The notes: a model not told the origin generated them from the sequence alone. DNA of 64,000 bases from Filimonas effusa (GCF_004118675.1 NZ_SDHZ01000004.1:1-64000); one strand, 5' to 3'. Shown: positions 41,274-52,027, numbered from the stretch's first letter. A program made the numbers and translations.

Positions 41274-44200
41274 ATGATTCCTTTTATCAAACCGGGGAAA
41301 TGGTTGTTGCTGGTAGTCATCCTCATCAATGCTGCCTTCTTCAGTTTCCCTGCTGCAGCCCAGGAGCCCCGTACTGTGCGGGGATTGGTAGTGGATGTCC
41401 GGAACAGTCCTGTAGAAAATGTATCTGTCCGGGTCAAAACAACCAATATCAGTACTAAAACAGATGTAGAGGGTAAATTTTCTTTACGGGTTCCCGGTGG
41501 AAAAAAGATCCTGATCCTGGATTATATAGGAAAGGCTTCCCAGGAAATCAATATCGGACAACAAGATAATATTGTCATCACTTTAAAAGACAGTACAGCT
41601 GACCTGGATGAAGTGGTAGTAGTAGGTTATGGAAAACAGAAAAAAGAAAGTGTAGTTGCCGCTGTTGCCCAAACAACGGGGAAAGTATTGGAACGCGCCG
41701 GAGGCGTATCGAGCATTGGTGCGGCGCTTACCGGTAATGTTCCGGGCCTTATCACGGCGGGAAGTACCGGTTTGCCGGGACAGGAAGATCCTCAAATCCT
41801 CATCCGAGGCCGAAGCACGTGGAATAATTCTGAACCGCTGATCCTTGTGGATGGTGTGGAAAGACCCATGAACAGCGTTGACATCGGTTCTGTTGAAACC
41901 GTTTCTGTATTGAAAGACGCTTCTGCTACTGCCGTATTCGGCTCCAGGGGTGGTAATGGCGTTATCATTATTACCACCAAACGGGGGCAGGCCGGCAAGG
42001 CATCCATAAGAGGTACTGTGAACACCATTGTGAAGGCGCCTTCGAAACTGCCGGGGAAATATGATTCCTATGATGCGTTACGAATAAAGAATGAAGCTAT
42101 AGAATATGAGCTCGCGCAGAAGCCTGAATCATGGGCCGATTATATTCCCATGGATATATTAAATAAATACAGGTATCCGGCCAACCTGGCGGAATCGGAA
42201 CGTTATCCCAATGTAGACTGGGTAAAAGCGCTTTTTAAAGACTATGCAACTTCCAACAACGTCAACATCAATGTAAGTGGTGGTACCAAGCTGGTGAAAT
42301 ATTTTACCAGCGCCGATTTTCTTCACGAAGGCGACTTATTTAAAACCTACAACAACAATCGCGGTTATAATCCTGGGTTTGGTTTTAACAGGCTGAATAT
42401 GAGAAGTAACCTCGACTTTCAGCTTACGCCTTCTACATTGTTCAAGGTAAACCTTTCCGGGTCGTACGGTGTTCAGAAAGCGCCCTGGGGATTCACCGGA
42501 AGTGAATACGGCGCCTGGATCGACGCTTACACGGCAGCGCCGGACCTCTTCATGCCGGTATATGCCGACGGATCATGGGGGTATTATGGCCCCAACCCGG
42601 CACGGGCAGAAAACTCTGCCAGGAACCTGGCGATAGGCGGCGTTCAGTACAACACTACCGCACGCGTTACTACCGACTTTACGCTGGAACAAAATTTAGA
42701 TAAATTGCTGAAAGGTCTCCGCTTCAACGGAACCATTTCACTAGACAATACATTCGTTGAAAACGGTCGCGGTATCAATGACCTCTATAACGATGCGCAG
42801 CGTAAATGGATAGATCCGGCAACGGGTATGGCTATTTATAGAAATGCCTTCGATGGTATTTCCAATTTCGATTTCCAGGAAGGTATCAAGTGGACACCTG
42901 CGGCAGGAAGCATTGCATCCAATTACAGGCGCTTGTTTTACCAGCTTCAGTTGAACTATTCAAAGACCATTGCGCAAAAGCACAGGATCTCGGCGATGGG
43001 CCTGCTCAACCGCAACGTAAACGCCACGAACAGCGTACTGCCTTCTTACCGGGAAGACTGGGTGTTCCGGACCACCTATAATTACGACAACCGTTATACT
43101 ATTGAATATAATGGCGCCTACAACGGCTCTGACCAGTTTGCGCCGGAGAACCGTTTTGCGTTCTTTTCTTCAGGTGGTGTAAACTGGCTGATCTCGAATG
43201 AGCAGTTTATGAAACGGCTTCGTTTTATCAATCAGTTGAAACTACGTGCGTCAGTTGGTCAAACAGGTTCCGACAATGTGGGTGGTCAGCGTTTTCTTTA
43301 TCTCACCCAGTGGGCTTATGGTGGTCAGTCGAGGATGGGCACAACAGGAGAGGCTGCCGAGTCGAGCCCTTATACCTGGTATCGCGAGGCTACGGTAGGT
43401 AATCCTAATATCCAGTGGGAGCAGGCGCAGAAGCTGAACATAGGAACCGATTTTGAATTGTTCAATGGTTTCCTGTCGGGAAAATTTGATGTCTTCCGTG
43501 ACAAGCGTACTAAAATTCTGCTTGCGGGCAGTGACAGGGCGATTCCTGGTTACTACGGCACTTCCGCTCCCGTGGCGAACCTCGGCAGAGTGACAACGAA
43601 GGGATATGAAATTGAATTGCATTTCAAACAGCCGTTGGGTAAAAATGCTCATTTCTGGGCCGATCTCAACATGACCCATACGCAGAATAAAATCCTTGAA
43701 AAAGATGAAGCGCAATTGCTGCCGGATTATCGTAAACAGTTAGGAAAGGAAATAGGACAGACCTACTCTTATGTAAGCCGCGGCTACTATAACACCTGGG
43801 ATGAATTATATGGCAGCGCCCAGTACAATACGAATGATAACCAGAAGCTTCCGGGCAACTATTACCTGGTAGACTATAATGGCGACGGCGTTATCAACGA
43901 CAATGATAATATTCCGTATGGTTACTCCTCCTGGCCGCAGAATACCTACAATGCTACGATAGGTTTCGATTGGAAAGGTTTCAGCATGTTCGTTCAGTTC
44001 TATGCTGTTAATAATGCTACCAGGCAGGTGGTGTTCGGCAGCCTGGGTTCACAGAATCATACCGTGTATAATGAAGGCGTTTACTGGAGCAAGGACAATA
44101 ATAATGCAGACCTTCCCATGCTGCGCTGGCTTACTACGCCGCCGGGTTATTTCAGGGGCACCCAGTATATGTACGATGCCTCCTATGTACGGTTAAAGAA

Positions 44201-44408
44201 CGCAGAGATATCGTACACTTTCGGCAGCGGGTTCATTAATAAGCTGGGGTTGTCGAACCTGAGATTATACCTGAATGGAAACAACCTGCTTACCTGGAGT
44301 AAGATGCCTGACGACCGGGAATCGAATTTCGCCGGAACAGGATGGGCTTCACAGGGGGCTTATCCCACCGTTAAACGTTATAACCTGGGTGTCAATATTT
44401 ATTTTTAA
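41274..44408 (+). CDS. xusA: SusC/RagA TonB-linked transporter (XusA-like)
   Basis: The 1044-residue outer-membrane transporter has a signal peptide (about 1-29, ending AAAQ). Next is a CarboxypepD_reg-like domain (about 33-105, with GLVVDVRNSPVENVSVRV). Then comes the TonB-box region and the plug domain with DEVVVVGYGKQKKESVVAAV, a LILVDGVERP segment and GSRGGNGVIIITTKRG. A 22-stranded beta barrel ends in the aromatic NLGVNIYF. It imports oligosaccharides captured by its SusD lipoprotein partner, using TonB. It is the first gene of the operon, 11 bases before SusD. Gene order (SusC-SusD-SusC-SusD-lipoprotein-GH10) equals the known xylan utilisation system, hence the symbol by position; substrate not proved. 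Confidence 0.93.
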   Translation: MIPFIKPGKWLLLVVILINAAFFSFPAAAQEPRTVRGLVVDVRNSPVENVSVRVKTTNISTKTDVEGKFSLRVPGGKKILILDYIGKASQEINIGQQDNIVITLKDSTADLDEVVVVGYGKQKKESVVAAVAQTTGKVLERAGGVSSIGAALTGNVPGLITAGSTGLPGQEDPQILIRGRSTWNNSEPLILVDGVERPMNSVDIGSVETVSVLKDASATAVFGSRGGNGVIIITTKRGQAGKASIRGTVNTIVKAPSKLPGKYDSYDALRIKNEAIEYELAQKPESWADYIPMDILNKYRYPANLAESERYPNVDWVKALFKDYATSNNVNINVSGGTKLVKYFTSADFLHEGDLFKTYNNNRGYNPGFGFNRLNMRSNLDFQLTPSTLFKVNLSGSYGVQKAPWGFTGSEYGAWIDAYTAAPDLFMPVYADGSWGYYGPNPARAENSARNLAIGGVQYNTTARVTTDFTLEQNLDKLLKGLRFNGTISLDNTFVENGRGINDLYNDAQRKWIDPATGMAIYRNAFDGISNFDFQEGIKWTPAAGSIASNYRRLFYQLQLNYSKTIAQKHRISAMGLLNRNVNATNSVLPSYREDWVFRTTYNYDNRYTIEYNGAYNGSDQFAPENRFAFFSSGGVNWLISNEQFMKRLRFINQLKLRASVGQTGSDNVGGQRFLYLTQWAYGGQSRMGTTGEAAESSPYTWYREATVGNPNIQWEQAQKLNIGTDFELFNGFLSGKFDVFRDKRTKILLAGSDRAIPGYYGTSAPVANLGRVTTKGYEIELHFKQPLGKNAHFWADLNMTHTQNKILEKDEAQLLPDYRKQLGKEIGQTYSYVSRGYYNTWDELYGSAQYNTNDNQKLPGNYYLVDYNGDGVINDNDNIPYGYSSWPQNTYNATIGFDWKGFSMFVQFYAVNNATRQVVFGSLGSQNHTVYNEGVYWSKDNNNADLPMLRWLTTPPGYFRGTQYMYDASYVRLKNAEISYTFGSGFINKLGLSNLRLYLNGNNLLTWSKMPDDRESNFAGTGWASQGAYPTVKRYNLGVNIYF

Positions 44409-44418
44409 ACGCTTTGCC

Positions 44419-46326
44419 ATGAAACGATTTATAAAGATCCTGCTTGCCTCGGGTTTGTTTGCAACCTTAGCAGGCACGGTATCCTGCAAAAAATTCCTCG
44501 ACAGGGAACAGTCCTCTATAGTTTCGGAGAAGGATGCCTATAAAAACTTTACCAACTTTCAGGGGTTTACAGAGGAACTGTACCAATGTATTCCCGATTT
44601 CACCAACCGGTACTGGACGAATTCCTGGAACTGGGGTGAAGATGAGATCCAGTCTACGGCCCTTGATTTTCATTATGTCGTTAAAATAGATAACGGCGAT
44701 TTCTGGGGCTGGCAGTCGCAGTTCGACGGATGGGGCGCCGGATGGATGGATAAGAGTGGCTGGTCTACCAATGACGATCGTTTTGCAAAAGGATTATGGC
44801 CACTGAGCTGGTATGGGATCCGTAAAGCAAATATGGGATTGGAAAACCTGGACAAACTTACCGATGCAACGCAGGAAGAACGTAACCTTATAAAAGGCCA
44901 ACTCCTGTTCTTCAGAGGGTGGTTCCATTTTATGCTGGTACAGTATTTTGGAGGACTGCCTTACATCGACAAAGTATTGCCGGGAGATCAGAAGCTTACA
45001 CTGCCCCGTTTAAAATATCAGGAATGTGCAGATAAAGCTGCTGCCGATTTTCGTGCTGCGGCAGATGTATTACCTGTAGACTGGGATAATACAACTACCG
45101 GGAAACGTACCCTGGGAAAAAACAAACTTCGCATCAACAAGATCATGGCATTGGCCTACCTTGGTAAAAACTATCTCTGGGCTGGTAGTCCTTTAATGAA
45201 CTATGAGTCTACAGGCAGTGACTCCTATAATACCGAATACTGCAAGAAAGCTGCAGCTGCTTTTGCGGAAATGCTGAAGCTTTGTGAGAATGGAGATGCG
45301 CCTTACAAGCTGCTGGAGTTTTCGAAGTACTTCAATAACTTCTATACCATAGGCCAGGATTGGGCAATGCCGGGTGGTACGGAAGCTATATTCCGTGGTC
45401 CTTATTTTGGCGCCAATGGTTCGAACTGGGGTACCAGTAAGCAATATCAGCCTTCACCGGTGATAGAAGGTGGTGATGTAAAATTCCTGCCCACGGCCAA
45501 CTATGTCGATTACTATGGAATGGCGAATGGTTTACCCATAGAAGATATTACAAAAGCAGACGCGGAATCGGGATACGACCCGCAATATCCCTGGAAAGGC
45601 CGTGATCCGCGCTTTTACAACGATATCGTATATGATGGCGTAAAATGTGTGCAGGGCACTATCACCGCCAGTGATGCACCCACACCCGGCGCACAGGATT
45701 CGGTACGTTATGCCAACCTCGCTACAAATGGCCTTTACAGGAACATTAGTACAGGTAGCCGCACCGGTTATTTGCTTTACAAGTTTATTCCCCGCACTGC
45801 CAACAGGTATGACAATGGGTACGACTATAGCCGGGCATTGAATATTCATTTGCCCTATATGCGCCTGGCCGATGTTTACCTGATGTATGCAGAGGCAGTA
45901 AGTGAAGGATATGGCAGTCCCTCGGCAAAAGATCCCTCTTACGGCAAGACGGCGGTTGACGCTATTAACTTTATCCGCGACCGTGCTGGTGTAGGTCACG
46001 TGGCTGCACGTTTTGTGGCTTCTGCCAATGCTTTCCGTCCTGAATTAAGAAGGGAACGTGCGGTGGAATTGTCTTTTGAAGGACATCGTTTCAACGACCT
46101 GAGAAGATGGAGGCAGTTGATTCAAAGTCCGTATACACTCAAGAAATCCATAGAGTTCGATAGAGCAGGAACATTCGATAAAGAGCATCCTGAGGCGAAC
46201 AGGGTTTTGAATATCCGTGAGCGCATTATCCTCGAAAGGAAATACAGTGAAAAGCATTACTGGCTGCCGCTTAAAAATGCAGATGCCAATATGTACCTGG
46301 AGTTTGCCCAAAACCCCGGCTGGTGA
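44419..46326 (+). CDS. xusB: SusD/RagB lipoprotein (XusB-like)
   Basis: From the ATG at 44419 the protein has 635 residues. The lipoprotein signal ends at GTVSCKK (lipidated Cys about 24). The body has the SusD tetratricopeptide-like fold, with NLDKLTDATQEERNLIKGQLLFFRGWFHFMLVQYFGGLPYI (about residues 140-180). The C-terminal signature is LSFEGHRFNDLRRWRQL. An upstream reading from 44275 overlaps the SusC gene and is rejected. SusD proteins sit as lids on the SusC barrel and bind the sugar. Trp-rich N-terminal stretches (TNSWNWGED, GWQSQFDGWGAGWMDKSGW) could line the sugar site. It is longer than most SusD proteins. Confidence 0.92.
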   Translation: MKRFIKILLASGLFATLAGTVSCKKFLDREQSSIVSEKDAYKNFTNFQGFTEELYQCIPDFTNRYWTNSWNWGEDEIQSTALDFHYVVKIDNGDFWGWQSQFDGWGAGWMDKSGWSTNDDRFAKGLWPLSWYGIRKANMGLENLDKLTDATQEERNLIKGQLLFFRGWFHFMLVQYFGGLPYIDKVLPGDQKLTLPRLKYQECADKAAADFRAAADVLPVDWDNTTTGKRTLGKNKLRINKIMALAYLGKNYLWAGSPLMNYESTGSDSYNTEYCKKAAAAFAEMLKLCENGDAPYKLLEFSKYFNNFYTIGQDWAMPGGTEAIFRGPYFGANGSNWGTSKQYQPSPVIEGGDVKFLPTANYVDYYGMANGLPIEDITKADAESGYDPQYPWKGRDPRFYNDIVYDGVKCVQGTITASDAPTPGAQDSVRYANLATNGLYRNISTGSRTGYLLYKFIPRTANRYDNGYDYSRALNIHLPYMRLADVYLMYAEAVSEGYGSPSAKDPSYGKTAVDAINFIRDRAGVGHVAARFVASANAFRPELRRERAVELSFEGHRFNDLRRWRQLIQSPYTLKKSIEFDRAGTFDKEHPEANRVLNIRERIILERKYSEKHYWLPLKNADANMYLEFAQNPGW

Positions 46327-46354
46327 TGATCCTTCAATACACAAAATAATTAAG

Positions 46355-49204
46355 ATGAAAGATTTAGTTATAAAGATCTGTCTGCTGCTCTCTGTTGCCT
46401 TGGCAGAGCTGCCTGCGGTATTGCATGCGCAAACTGCAGGTAACAGAAGCGATTCGCTGGTGAAACAGGAGCCTGTATACAGCATTGAAAATACCGGATG
46501 GCAACTAGCCTTCCGCAAAGTAAAACCCAACGATTTACCTGCCGATGTAGCTGCTGTGAATGTGCGCGAACTGATGAATAAGAACTATATGACCTATACG
46601 CTGGAAGGTGTAGAGGCATTTACACCCGGATATAATGGCAATAGCCTCTGGGGTATGGGTAGTTATTTGTTGCTTATAGATGGTGTGCCCAGGCAGGCAG
46701 ATAATGTAATGCCTGCTGAAATTGAGCAGATCACATTTCTGAAGGGCGTAAACGCGGTGGCTTTATACGGTAGCCGTGCGGCAAAAGGGGTAGTGCTTAT
46801 TACTACTAAGAGGGGAGAGGCTGGCGATAGCAGGATAAATGTGCGTGTGAACAGCGGTATGCAGGTTCCCAAAAGATATCCCCGTTACCTGGGATCGGCT
46901 GAGTATATGACCCTGTATAACGAAGCGCGGCAAAACGACGGACTTGATAAGCTTTACAGCGATGAAACCATTTATCATTTCGCTTCAGGCTCCAATCCTT
47001 ATCGTTATCCCAATGTAGATTATTATGCTTCTGATTACCTGAAGAAAATGTATAACAGAAGCGATGTGATCGCTGAAATAACAGGCGGCAACGAAAAGGC
47101 AAAATATTATACAAATATTGGCTATCAAACCTCGGGAGGGTTGCTGAATTTTGGCGAGGCGGTAAAGAACAATCGTTCCAACCGGTTTAATGTAAGGGGG
47201 AATATTGATATCAATATCAATAAATATATCACCTGCAACGTAGACGCCAATGCTATATTCTATTCTGGTAAAGGTGTGAATGCCGACTACTGGAGCAGCG
47301 CCGCAACACTCAGACCCTATCGTTTTTCTCCGTTACTGCCATTGAACCTGATTGAGCCCGATGATTCTGTTTCGCAACTGCTGGTGCAGAACAGTAATAA
47401 TATCATAGACGGGAAATACCTGCTGGGTGGAACGCAGCTGGATCAGAGCAATCCTTTTGCCGTCATTTATTCCGGCGGTCATAATCAGTATACCAGCCGC
47501 CAGTTTCAATTCAGGACAGGCATAGGCGCCGACCTTACCAAGGTACTGAAAGGCCTTTCTTTCCAGGCAAATATGGCTGTAGATTATGCTACATCTTACA
47601 GCCTTTCCTATAATAATTCATTTGCAACCTATGCGCCTTCATGGGTGAATTACGATGGCTCCGATCTTATCGGTACGCTTACCAAATATGGACAGGATGC
47701 AAAGTCGGGTGTGCAAAATGCAAGCAATACCTGGTACAGGCAAACGATTGCAGTGAGCGGCCAGCTCAATTATAATAATTCTTTTAAAGAAAAGCATCAT
47801 GTATCTGCAGCAATACTGGTGAACGGCTTTCAACAGTCCGAATCTGCAGTATACCACCGGGTAAGTAATGCCAACTTAGGCTTCCAGGCCGATTATAATT
47901 TCCGGAACCGTTATTATGCGAATTTCAGCGCAGCACTTATTCATTCGGCCAAATTACCTGAAGCCAACCGCAGGGCTTTTTCTCCCACGGTTTCCCTTGG
48001 ATGGCGGTTGAGTCAGGAGCAATTCCTGGCACATGTAAGCTGGATAGACGAGCTGAAACTGACGGCTTCGGCTGGTATTCTGCATTCCGATCTGGATATC
48101 AGTGATTACTATCTGTACCAGGGTTATTATACCAGCCAGGGAGCCTGGGTGGGATGGAAAGATGGCACCGGTGTTCAATCAACAGATTCCAGGCGGGGAG
48201 ACAATCCCAATATGGTTTTCCCGAAAAGAGAGGAAATCAGCATTGGGGCAGACGGTACTTTTTTTCAAAGATCGCTCAGGATAAACGGTTCGTTCTTTTT
48301 GAATAAAATAACCGGCAACATTGTACAGGCATCAGTTCTCTTCCCCTCTTATTTTTCTACCGGCTGGCCGGTGTCTTCTTTCATTCCTTATGTTAATTAT
48401 AACGATGATAAACGTGTTGGTTTCGATTTCGGGATGAGTTATACAAAACGCATAGGGGCAGTGAACTGGACGCTGGGTGTAAACGGTATGTATTATAAAA
48501 CGGTTGCTACAAAAAGAGCCGAAGTATGGGAAAATGATTACCAGAACCGTAAGGGGCAACCGCTGGATGCGATATGGGGTTTGCAGAGCCTTGGCTTTTT
48601 CAAAGACCAAAACGATATCAGCAGTTCACCTGCGCAGTCTTTTGGCCAGGTGAAGCCTGGTGATATTAAATATAAAGACCAGAACGGTGATGGCATTATT
48701 GATACCCGGGATGAGGTGTTCCTGGGCCGCGGGGGCTGGTTTGGGGCTCCGCTCAACCTGGGCATCAATTTTACTGCGCAATGGAAGAAGCTGACTGTTT
48801 TTGTGCTGGGCACCGGTGGTTTTGGTGCACGCGGTATGAAGAACAATTCTTATTTCTGGGTTGACGGTGAGGATAAATATTCCGAAGTGGTACGTGGCCG
48901 CTGGACCGAAGCCACCAAGAACACGGCTACTTATCCCCGTTTGACTACGTTCAGCAGCGACAACAATTTCAGGTCTTCCGATTTCTGGATGTACAAGGCT
49001 AATCGCTTCGATCTGGCCAAAGTACAGGTAAGTTATGACCTCTCTTCAGTCATCGGTCAAAACAAATGGATGAAGGAGCTGGGTGTATACGTGGCAGGTT
49101 ATAACCTGCTCACCATTTCTGCCGAACGTGAACTGATGGAAATGAATATAGGCGCCGCGCCGCAGACAAGGTTGTTCAACCTGGGCGTGAAAGCTTTATT
49201 CTGA
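46355..49204 (+). CDS. xusC: SusC-type transporter without CarboxypepD domain (XusC-like)
   Basis: From the ATG at 46355 the protein has 949 residues. After the signal peptide (about 1-24, ending LHAQ) it goes nearly straight into the plug domain: LLLIDGVPRQADNVMPAEIEQITFLKGVNAVALYGSRAAKGVVLITTKRG at about residues 105-155. The CarboxypepD_reg domain found in the first SusC and the usual TonB-box-like DEVVV motif are not visible, so coupling to TonB may differ. The barrel is complete and ends in NLGVKALF. It is the second transporter of the xylan operon, starting 28 bases after SusD. In known loci of this type the second pair has the same short form. Confidence 0.9.
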   Translation: MKDLVIKICLLLSVALAELPAVLHAQTAGNRSDSLVKQEPVYSIENTGWQLAFRKVKPNDLPADVAAVNVRELMNKNYMTYTLEGVEAFTPGYNGNSLWGMGSYLLLIDGVPRQADNVMPAEIEQITFLKGVNAVALYGSRAAKGVVLITTKRGEAGDSRINVRVNSGMQVPKRYPRYLGSAEYMTLYNEARQNDGLDKLYSDETIYHFASGSNPYRYPNVDYYASDYLKKMYNRSDVIAEITGGNEKAKYYTNIGYQTSGGLLNFGEAVKNNRSNRFNVRGNIDININKYITCNVDANAIFYSGKGVNADYWSSAATLRPYRFSPLLPLNLIEPDDSVSQLLVQNSNNIIDGKYLLGGTQLDQSNPFAVIYSGGHNQYTSRQFQFRTGIGADLTKVLKGLSFQANMAVDYATSYSLSYNNSFATYAPSWVNYDGSDLIGTLTKYGQDAKSGVQNASNTWYRQTIAVSGQLNYNNSFKEKHHVSAAILVNGFQQSESAVYHRVSNANLGFQADYNFRNRYYANFSAALIHSAKLPEANRRAFSPTVSLGWRLSQEQFLAHVSWIDELKLTASAGILHSDLDISDYYLYQGYYTSQGAWVGWKDGTGVQSTDSRRGDNPNMVFPKREEISIGADGTFFQRSLRINGSFFLNKITGNIVQASVLFPSYFSTGWPVSSFIPYVNYNDDKRVGFDFGMSYTKRIGAVNWTLGVNGMYYKTVATKRAEVWENDYQNRKGQPLDAIWGLQSLGFFKDQNDISSSPAQSFGQVKPGDIKYKDQNGDGIIDTRDEVFLGRGGWFGAPLNLGINFTAQWKKLTVFVLGTGGFGARGMKNNSYFWVDGEDKYSEVVRGRWTEATKNTATYPRLTTFSSDNNFRSSDFWMYKANRFDLAKVQVSYDLSSVIGQNKWMKELGVYVAGYNLLTISAERELMEMNIGAAPQTRLFNLGVKALF

Positions 49205-49234
49205 TAAGTAAAACTGACTTTAAATCATTGCTAT

Positions 49235-51001
49235 ATGAAAAAAATAGTATTCGTTTTAGCTGTCTGGGCAATGGTCTCTACGGGCTGTAAGGATCTTATA
49301 GAACCGGCCATAGAGAATAACAGGACCCTCGACTCTGCTGCTTATGTACCCGGTGATGCACGTTTTCCTTACGGCATTTTATTGAACGGCTATAACCGTT
49401 TACCTACAAACGGCTTTTCCTTTAACGATGTAGCTACCGACGATGCCGTGAGCAACGATAAGAATAACAACTTTCTTAAAATGGCCAATGGGCAATGGAC
49501 GGCTAATAACAACCCGATTGATCAGTGGACGAACAGTTATGCTGCCATTCAGTACCTGAACATCATGCTGGGAGAAATTGACAAGGTAAAATGGACGGCA
49601 GATGAAAAAGTAAGCAAATTGTTCGCCACGCGTTTCAAAGGAGAAGCGTATGGGCTAAGAGCATTGTTTTTCTTTTACCTGCTGCGTTCGCATGCCGGTG
49701 TGGCTGAGGGAGGGCAGTTATTGGGTGTTCCCCTTGTATTAGATCCGCAGGGCACTACGTCTAACTTTAATCTTCCGCGCGCCAGCTTTGAAGACTGCAT
49801 GAAACAGATCTATAGTGATCTCGAAAAAGCAGAAAGCCTCTTACCGCTCGATTTCGAAGACATTGCCAATGCTTCGCAAATCCCGGCAAAATACGGGAGC
49901 ATAGGGCGGGAAGACTACAACAGGGTGTTTGGCTCTGCATTCCGGGGCTTTTTAACGGCACGTATTGCTATGGCAATAAAGGCAAAAGCTGCGCTTCTGG
50001 CGGCCAGTCCGGCTTATGCTTCCGGAAATACCACTACCTGGGCCAATGCTGCCGATAATGCCGCCAGGGTGCTTAACCTGAAAGGAGGTATATCGGGGCT
50101 CGCATCGAACGGCGCTACCTGGTACACGAATACTGCCGAAATTGATGCATTGGCAGATGGCGCCAATCCGCCCGAAATACTCTGGCGTACCAACTGGGGG
50201 CTTAACCGTGATCTTGAACAGGCTAATTTTCCGCCTACACTTTTTGGTAGTGGACGTATTAATCCTACTCAGAATCTGGTGGATGCTTTTCCTATGGCCA
50301 ATGGTTACCCTATAACTGATGCGGCAAGCGGCTATAATGCCGCCAAACCATACGATAACCGCGACCCGCGCCTTAAAGCTTTTGTGCTGGTGAACGGAGC
50401 AACCGCAGGACCTTCCGGTACTGCTATTAATACAGCTGCCGATGGCACCACCAATGACGCGCTTAACAAAGTGGAAAGCTCTACGCGTACAGGTTATTAC
50501 CTGCGTAAACTGCTCAGGCAGGATGTGAACCTGAATCCCAATTCTCCCAACAACCAGAAACACTATACGCCTCACATCCGCTATACCGAGCTCTTCCTTA
50601 TTTATGCCGAAGCTGCCAACGAGGCCTGGGGGCCTTTAGGTACCGGTAGTAACAGTTACTCGGCTTACGATGTAATTAAAGCAATACGCCGCAGGGCCGG
50701 AGTGGGTACGAATGGCGACCCCTACCTGGAAGCAGCTGCCGGAAACAAAGAATCCATGAGGGCATTGATCCGCAATGAACGGCGGCTGGAGCTCTCTTTC
50801 GAAGGGTTCCGTTTCTGGGACCTCCGCAGATGGAAGGCGGCTTTAAATGAACAGGCAAAAGGAGTTAGTATCCGCAACAATGTGCCTGCTGTTATTGCTG
50901 TGGAAGAAAGACTGTTCCAGCCTTTTATGAATTATGGTCCCATCCCCTATGGTGAAGTGCTTAAGTTCAGTGCGCTTGAACAAAACTCCGGATGGAGATA
51001 G
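49235..51001 (+). CDS. xusD: SusD-type lipoprotein (XusD-like)
   Basis: The 588-residue SusD homologue has a lipoprotein signal (MKKIVFVLAVWAMVSTGC; lipidated Cys18). The TPR-like core includes RFKGEAYGLRALFFFYLLRSHAGV (about 131-154), and the C-terminus has LELSFEGFRFWDLRRW near residue 521. It pairs with the short SusC upstream (30-base gap). It is shorter than the first SusD and has a different N-terminus, so the two pairs probably bind different chain lengths or decorations. Length and motifs are normal for the family. Confidence 0.92.
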   Translation: MKKIVFVLAVWAMVSTGCKDLIEPAIENNRTLDSAAYVPGDARFPYGILLNGYNRLPTNGFSFNDVATDDAVSNDKNNNFLKMANGQWTANNNPIDQWTNSYAAIQYLNIMLGEIDKVKWTADEKVSKLFATRFKGEAYGLRALFFFYLLRSHAGVAEGGQLLGVPLVLDPQGTTSNFNLPRASFEDCMKQIYSDLEKAESLLPLDFEDIANASQIPAKYGSIGREDYNRVFGSAFRGFLTARIAMAIKAKAALLAASPAYASGNTTTWANAADNAARVLNLKGGISGLASNGATWYTNTAEIDALADGANPPEILWRTNWGLNRDLEQANFPPTLFGSGRINPTQNLVDAFPMANGYPITDAASGYNAAKPYDNRDPRLKAFVLVNGATAGPSGTAINTAADGTTNDALNKVESSTRTGYYLRKLLRQDVNLNPNSPNNQKHYTPHIRYTELFLIYAEAANEAWGPLGTGSNSYSAYDVIKAIRRRAGVGTNGDPYLEAAAGNKESMRALIRNERRLELSFEGFRFWDLRRWKAALNEQAKGVSIRNNVPAVIAVEERLFQPFMNYGPIPYGEVLKFSALEQNSGWR

Positions 51002-51019
51002 GGGATTTATTTATAAAAA

Positions 51020-52000
51020 ATGAAAATAGTAACGATGAAAAAAATAACTGTTATACTATCTCTCCTGTTGGTTGCGCTTACTTCGTGCAACAAAGACAGG
51101 GAGTTCCCGGACTACGACTACCAGACAGTTTATTTTGCATACCAGTATCCTGTACGCACTATTACGCTGGGAGAGGACCTCACTGTTAATACTGATCTCG
51201 ACAATGCACATAAATGCAAAGTTTTTGCGGCAACCGGTGGTGTCTATTATAGCAAACATGATGTGAACATAACGGTTGCTGTAGACAAAACGTTGCTCGG
51301 CAACGGCATGTTGTTCGATGCCAATCATGGAGGAGGGGATATATTGCCTTTGCCGGATAAATATTTTACACTGGCTTCTAATACCATCACGATACCCAAA
51401 GGCGAATTGGCCGGAGGGGTAGAAGTGCAGCTTACGGATGCCTTTTTTGATGACCCTCTGGCTATTGGAAATAACTATGTGTTGCCCCTGAAAATAACAG
51501 GTGTAGCCGGTGCCGATTCGGTTTTGTCAGGTAGAGACTTCGTGCTCTATGCCATCAGATATGTAAATACCTGGCATGGTAATTACCTGCGTCGTGGTAA
51601 AGACATAGTTACAGGAAGTCTGAATCAGACTGTGGTCAGGCATAAACAATATGTGGAGCAGGACGAGGTCAATAAAATCACTACCCGTTCATTGAAGCAG
51701 GGAGAGTTGCCGGTTGTTTTTAAAGATAAGGATGGCGCCAACATCAATTGCACCCTCTTGCTCAGCTTCAACGATAATGGTAATTGTACGGTGTCGTCTG
51801 CTACTACGGGTATCACTGCTTCGGGGAGCGGCTCTTTCGTGAAAAAAGGAGAGAAGAATAGTTGGGGCGCCAAAGACCGCGATGCCATTTATCTTAATTA
51901 TCAGGTGGACTTGCCCGGTATGCATGTGGCTACTACAGATACCTTGGTTGCCAGGGATCGTGCCGTTACCATGGATACTTTTTCTCCCAGGAATAAATAA
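51020..52000 (+). CDS. xusE: Surface glycan-binding lipoprotein (XusE-like, DUF1735-type)
   Basis: The 326-residue lipoprotein has a signal ending at LTSCNK (lipidated Cys about 23; starting from the second Met at 51035 gives a cleaner signal). The N-terminal half resembles DUF1735: YQTVYFAYQYPVRTITLGED, later YFTLASNTITIPKG and VLPLKITGVAGADSVL. The C-terminal half is a second beta-rich domain beginning NTWHGNYLRRGKD. Such proteins bind the polysaccharide at the cell surface next to SusC/D. Position between SusD and the GH10 gene is that of XusE in xylan loci. It overlaps no gene; the xylanase follows after 27 bases. Confidence 0.82.
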   Translation: MKIVTMKKITVILSLLLVALTSCNKDREFPDYDYQTVYFAYQYPVRTITLGEDLTVNTDLDNAHKCKVFAATGGVYYSKHDVNITVAVDKTLLGNGMLFDANHGGGDILPLPDKYFTLASNTITIPKGELAGGVEVQLTDAFFDDPLAIGNNYVLPLKITGVAGADSVLSGRDFVLYAIRYVNTWHGNYLRRGKDIVTGSLNQTVVRHKQYVEQDEVNKITTRSLKQGELPVVFKDKDGANINCTLLLSFNDNGNCTVSSATTGITASGSGSFVKKGEKNSWGAKDRDAIYLNYQVDLPGMHVATTDTLVARDRAVTMDTFSPRNK

Positions 52001-52027
52001 TGCTATCTCAATTTTAATAGCAGTCAT

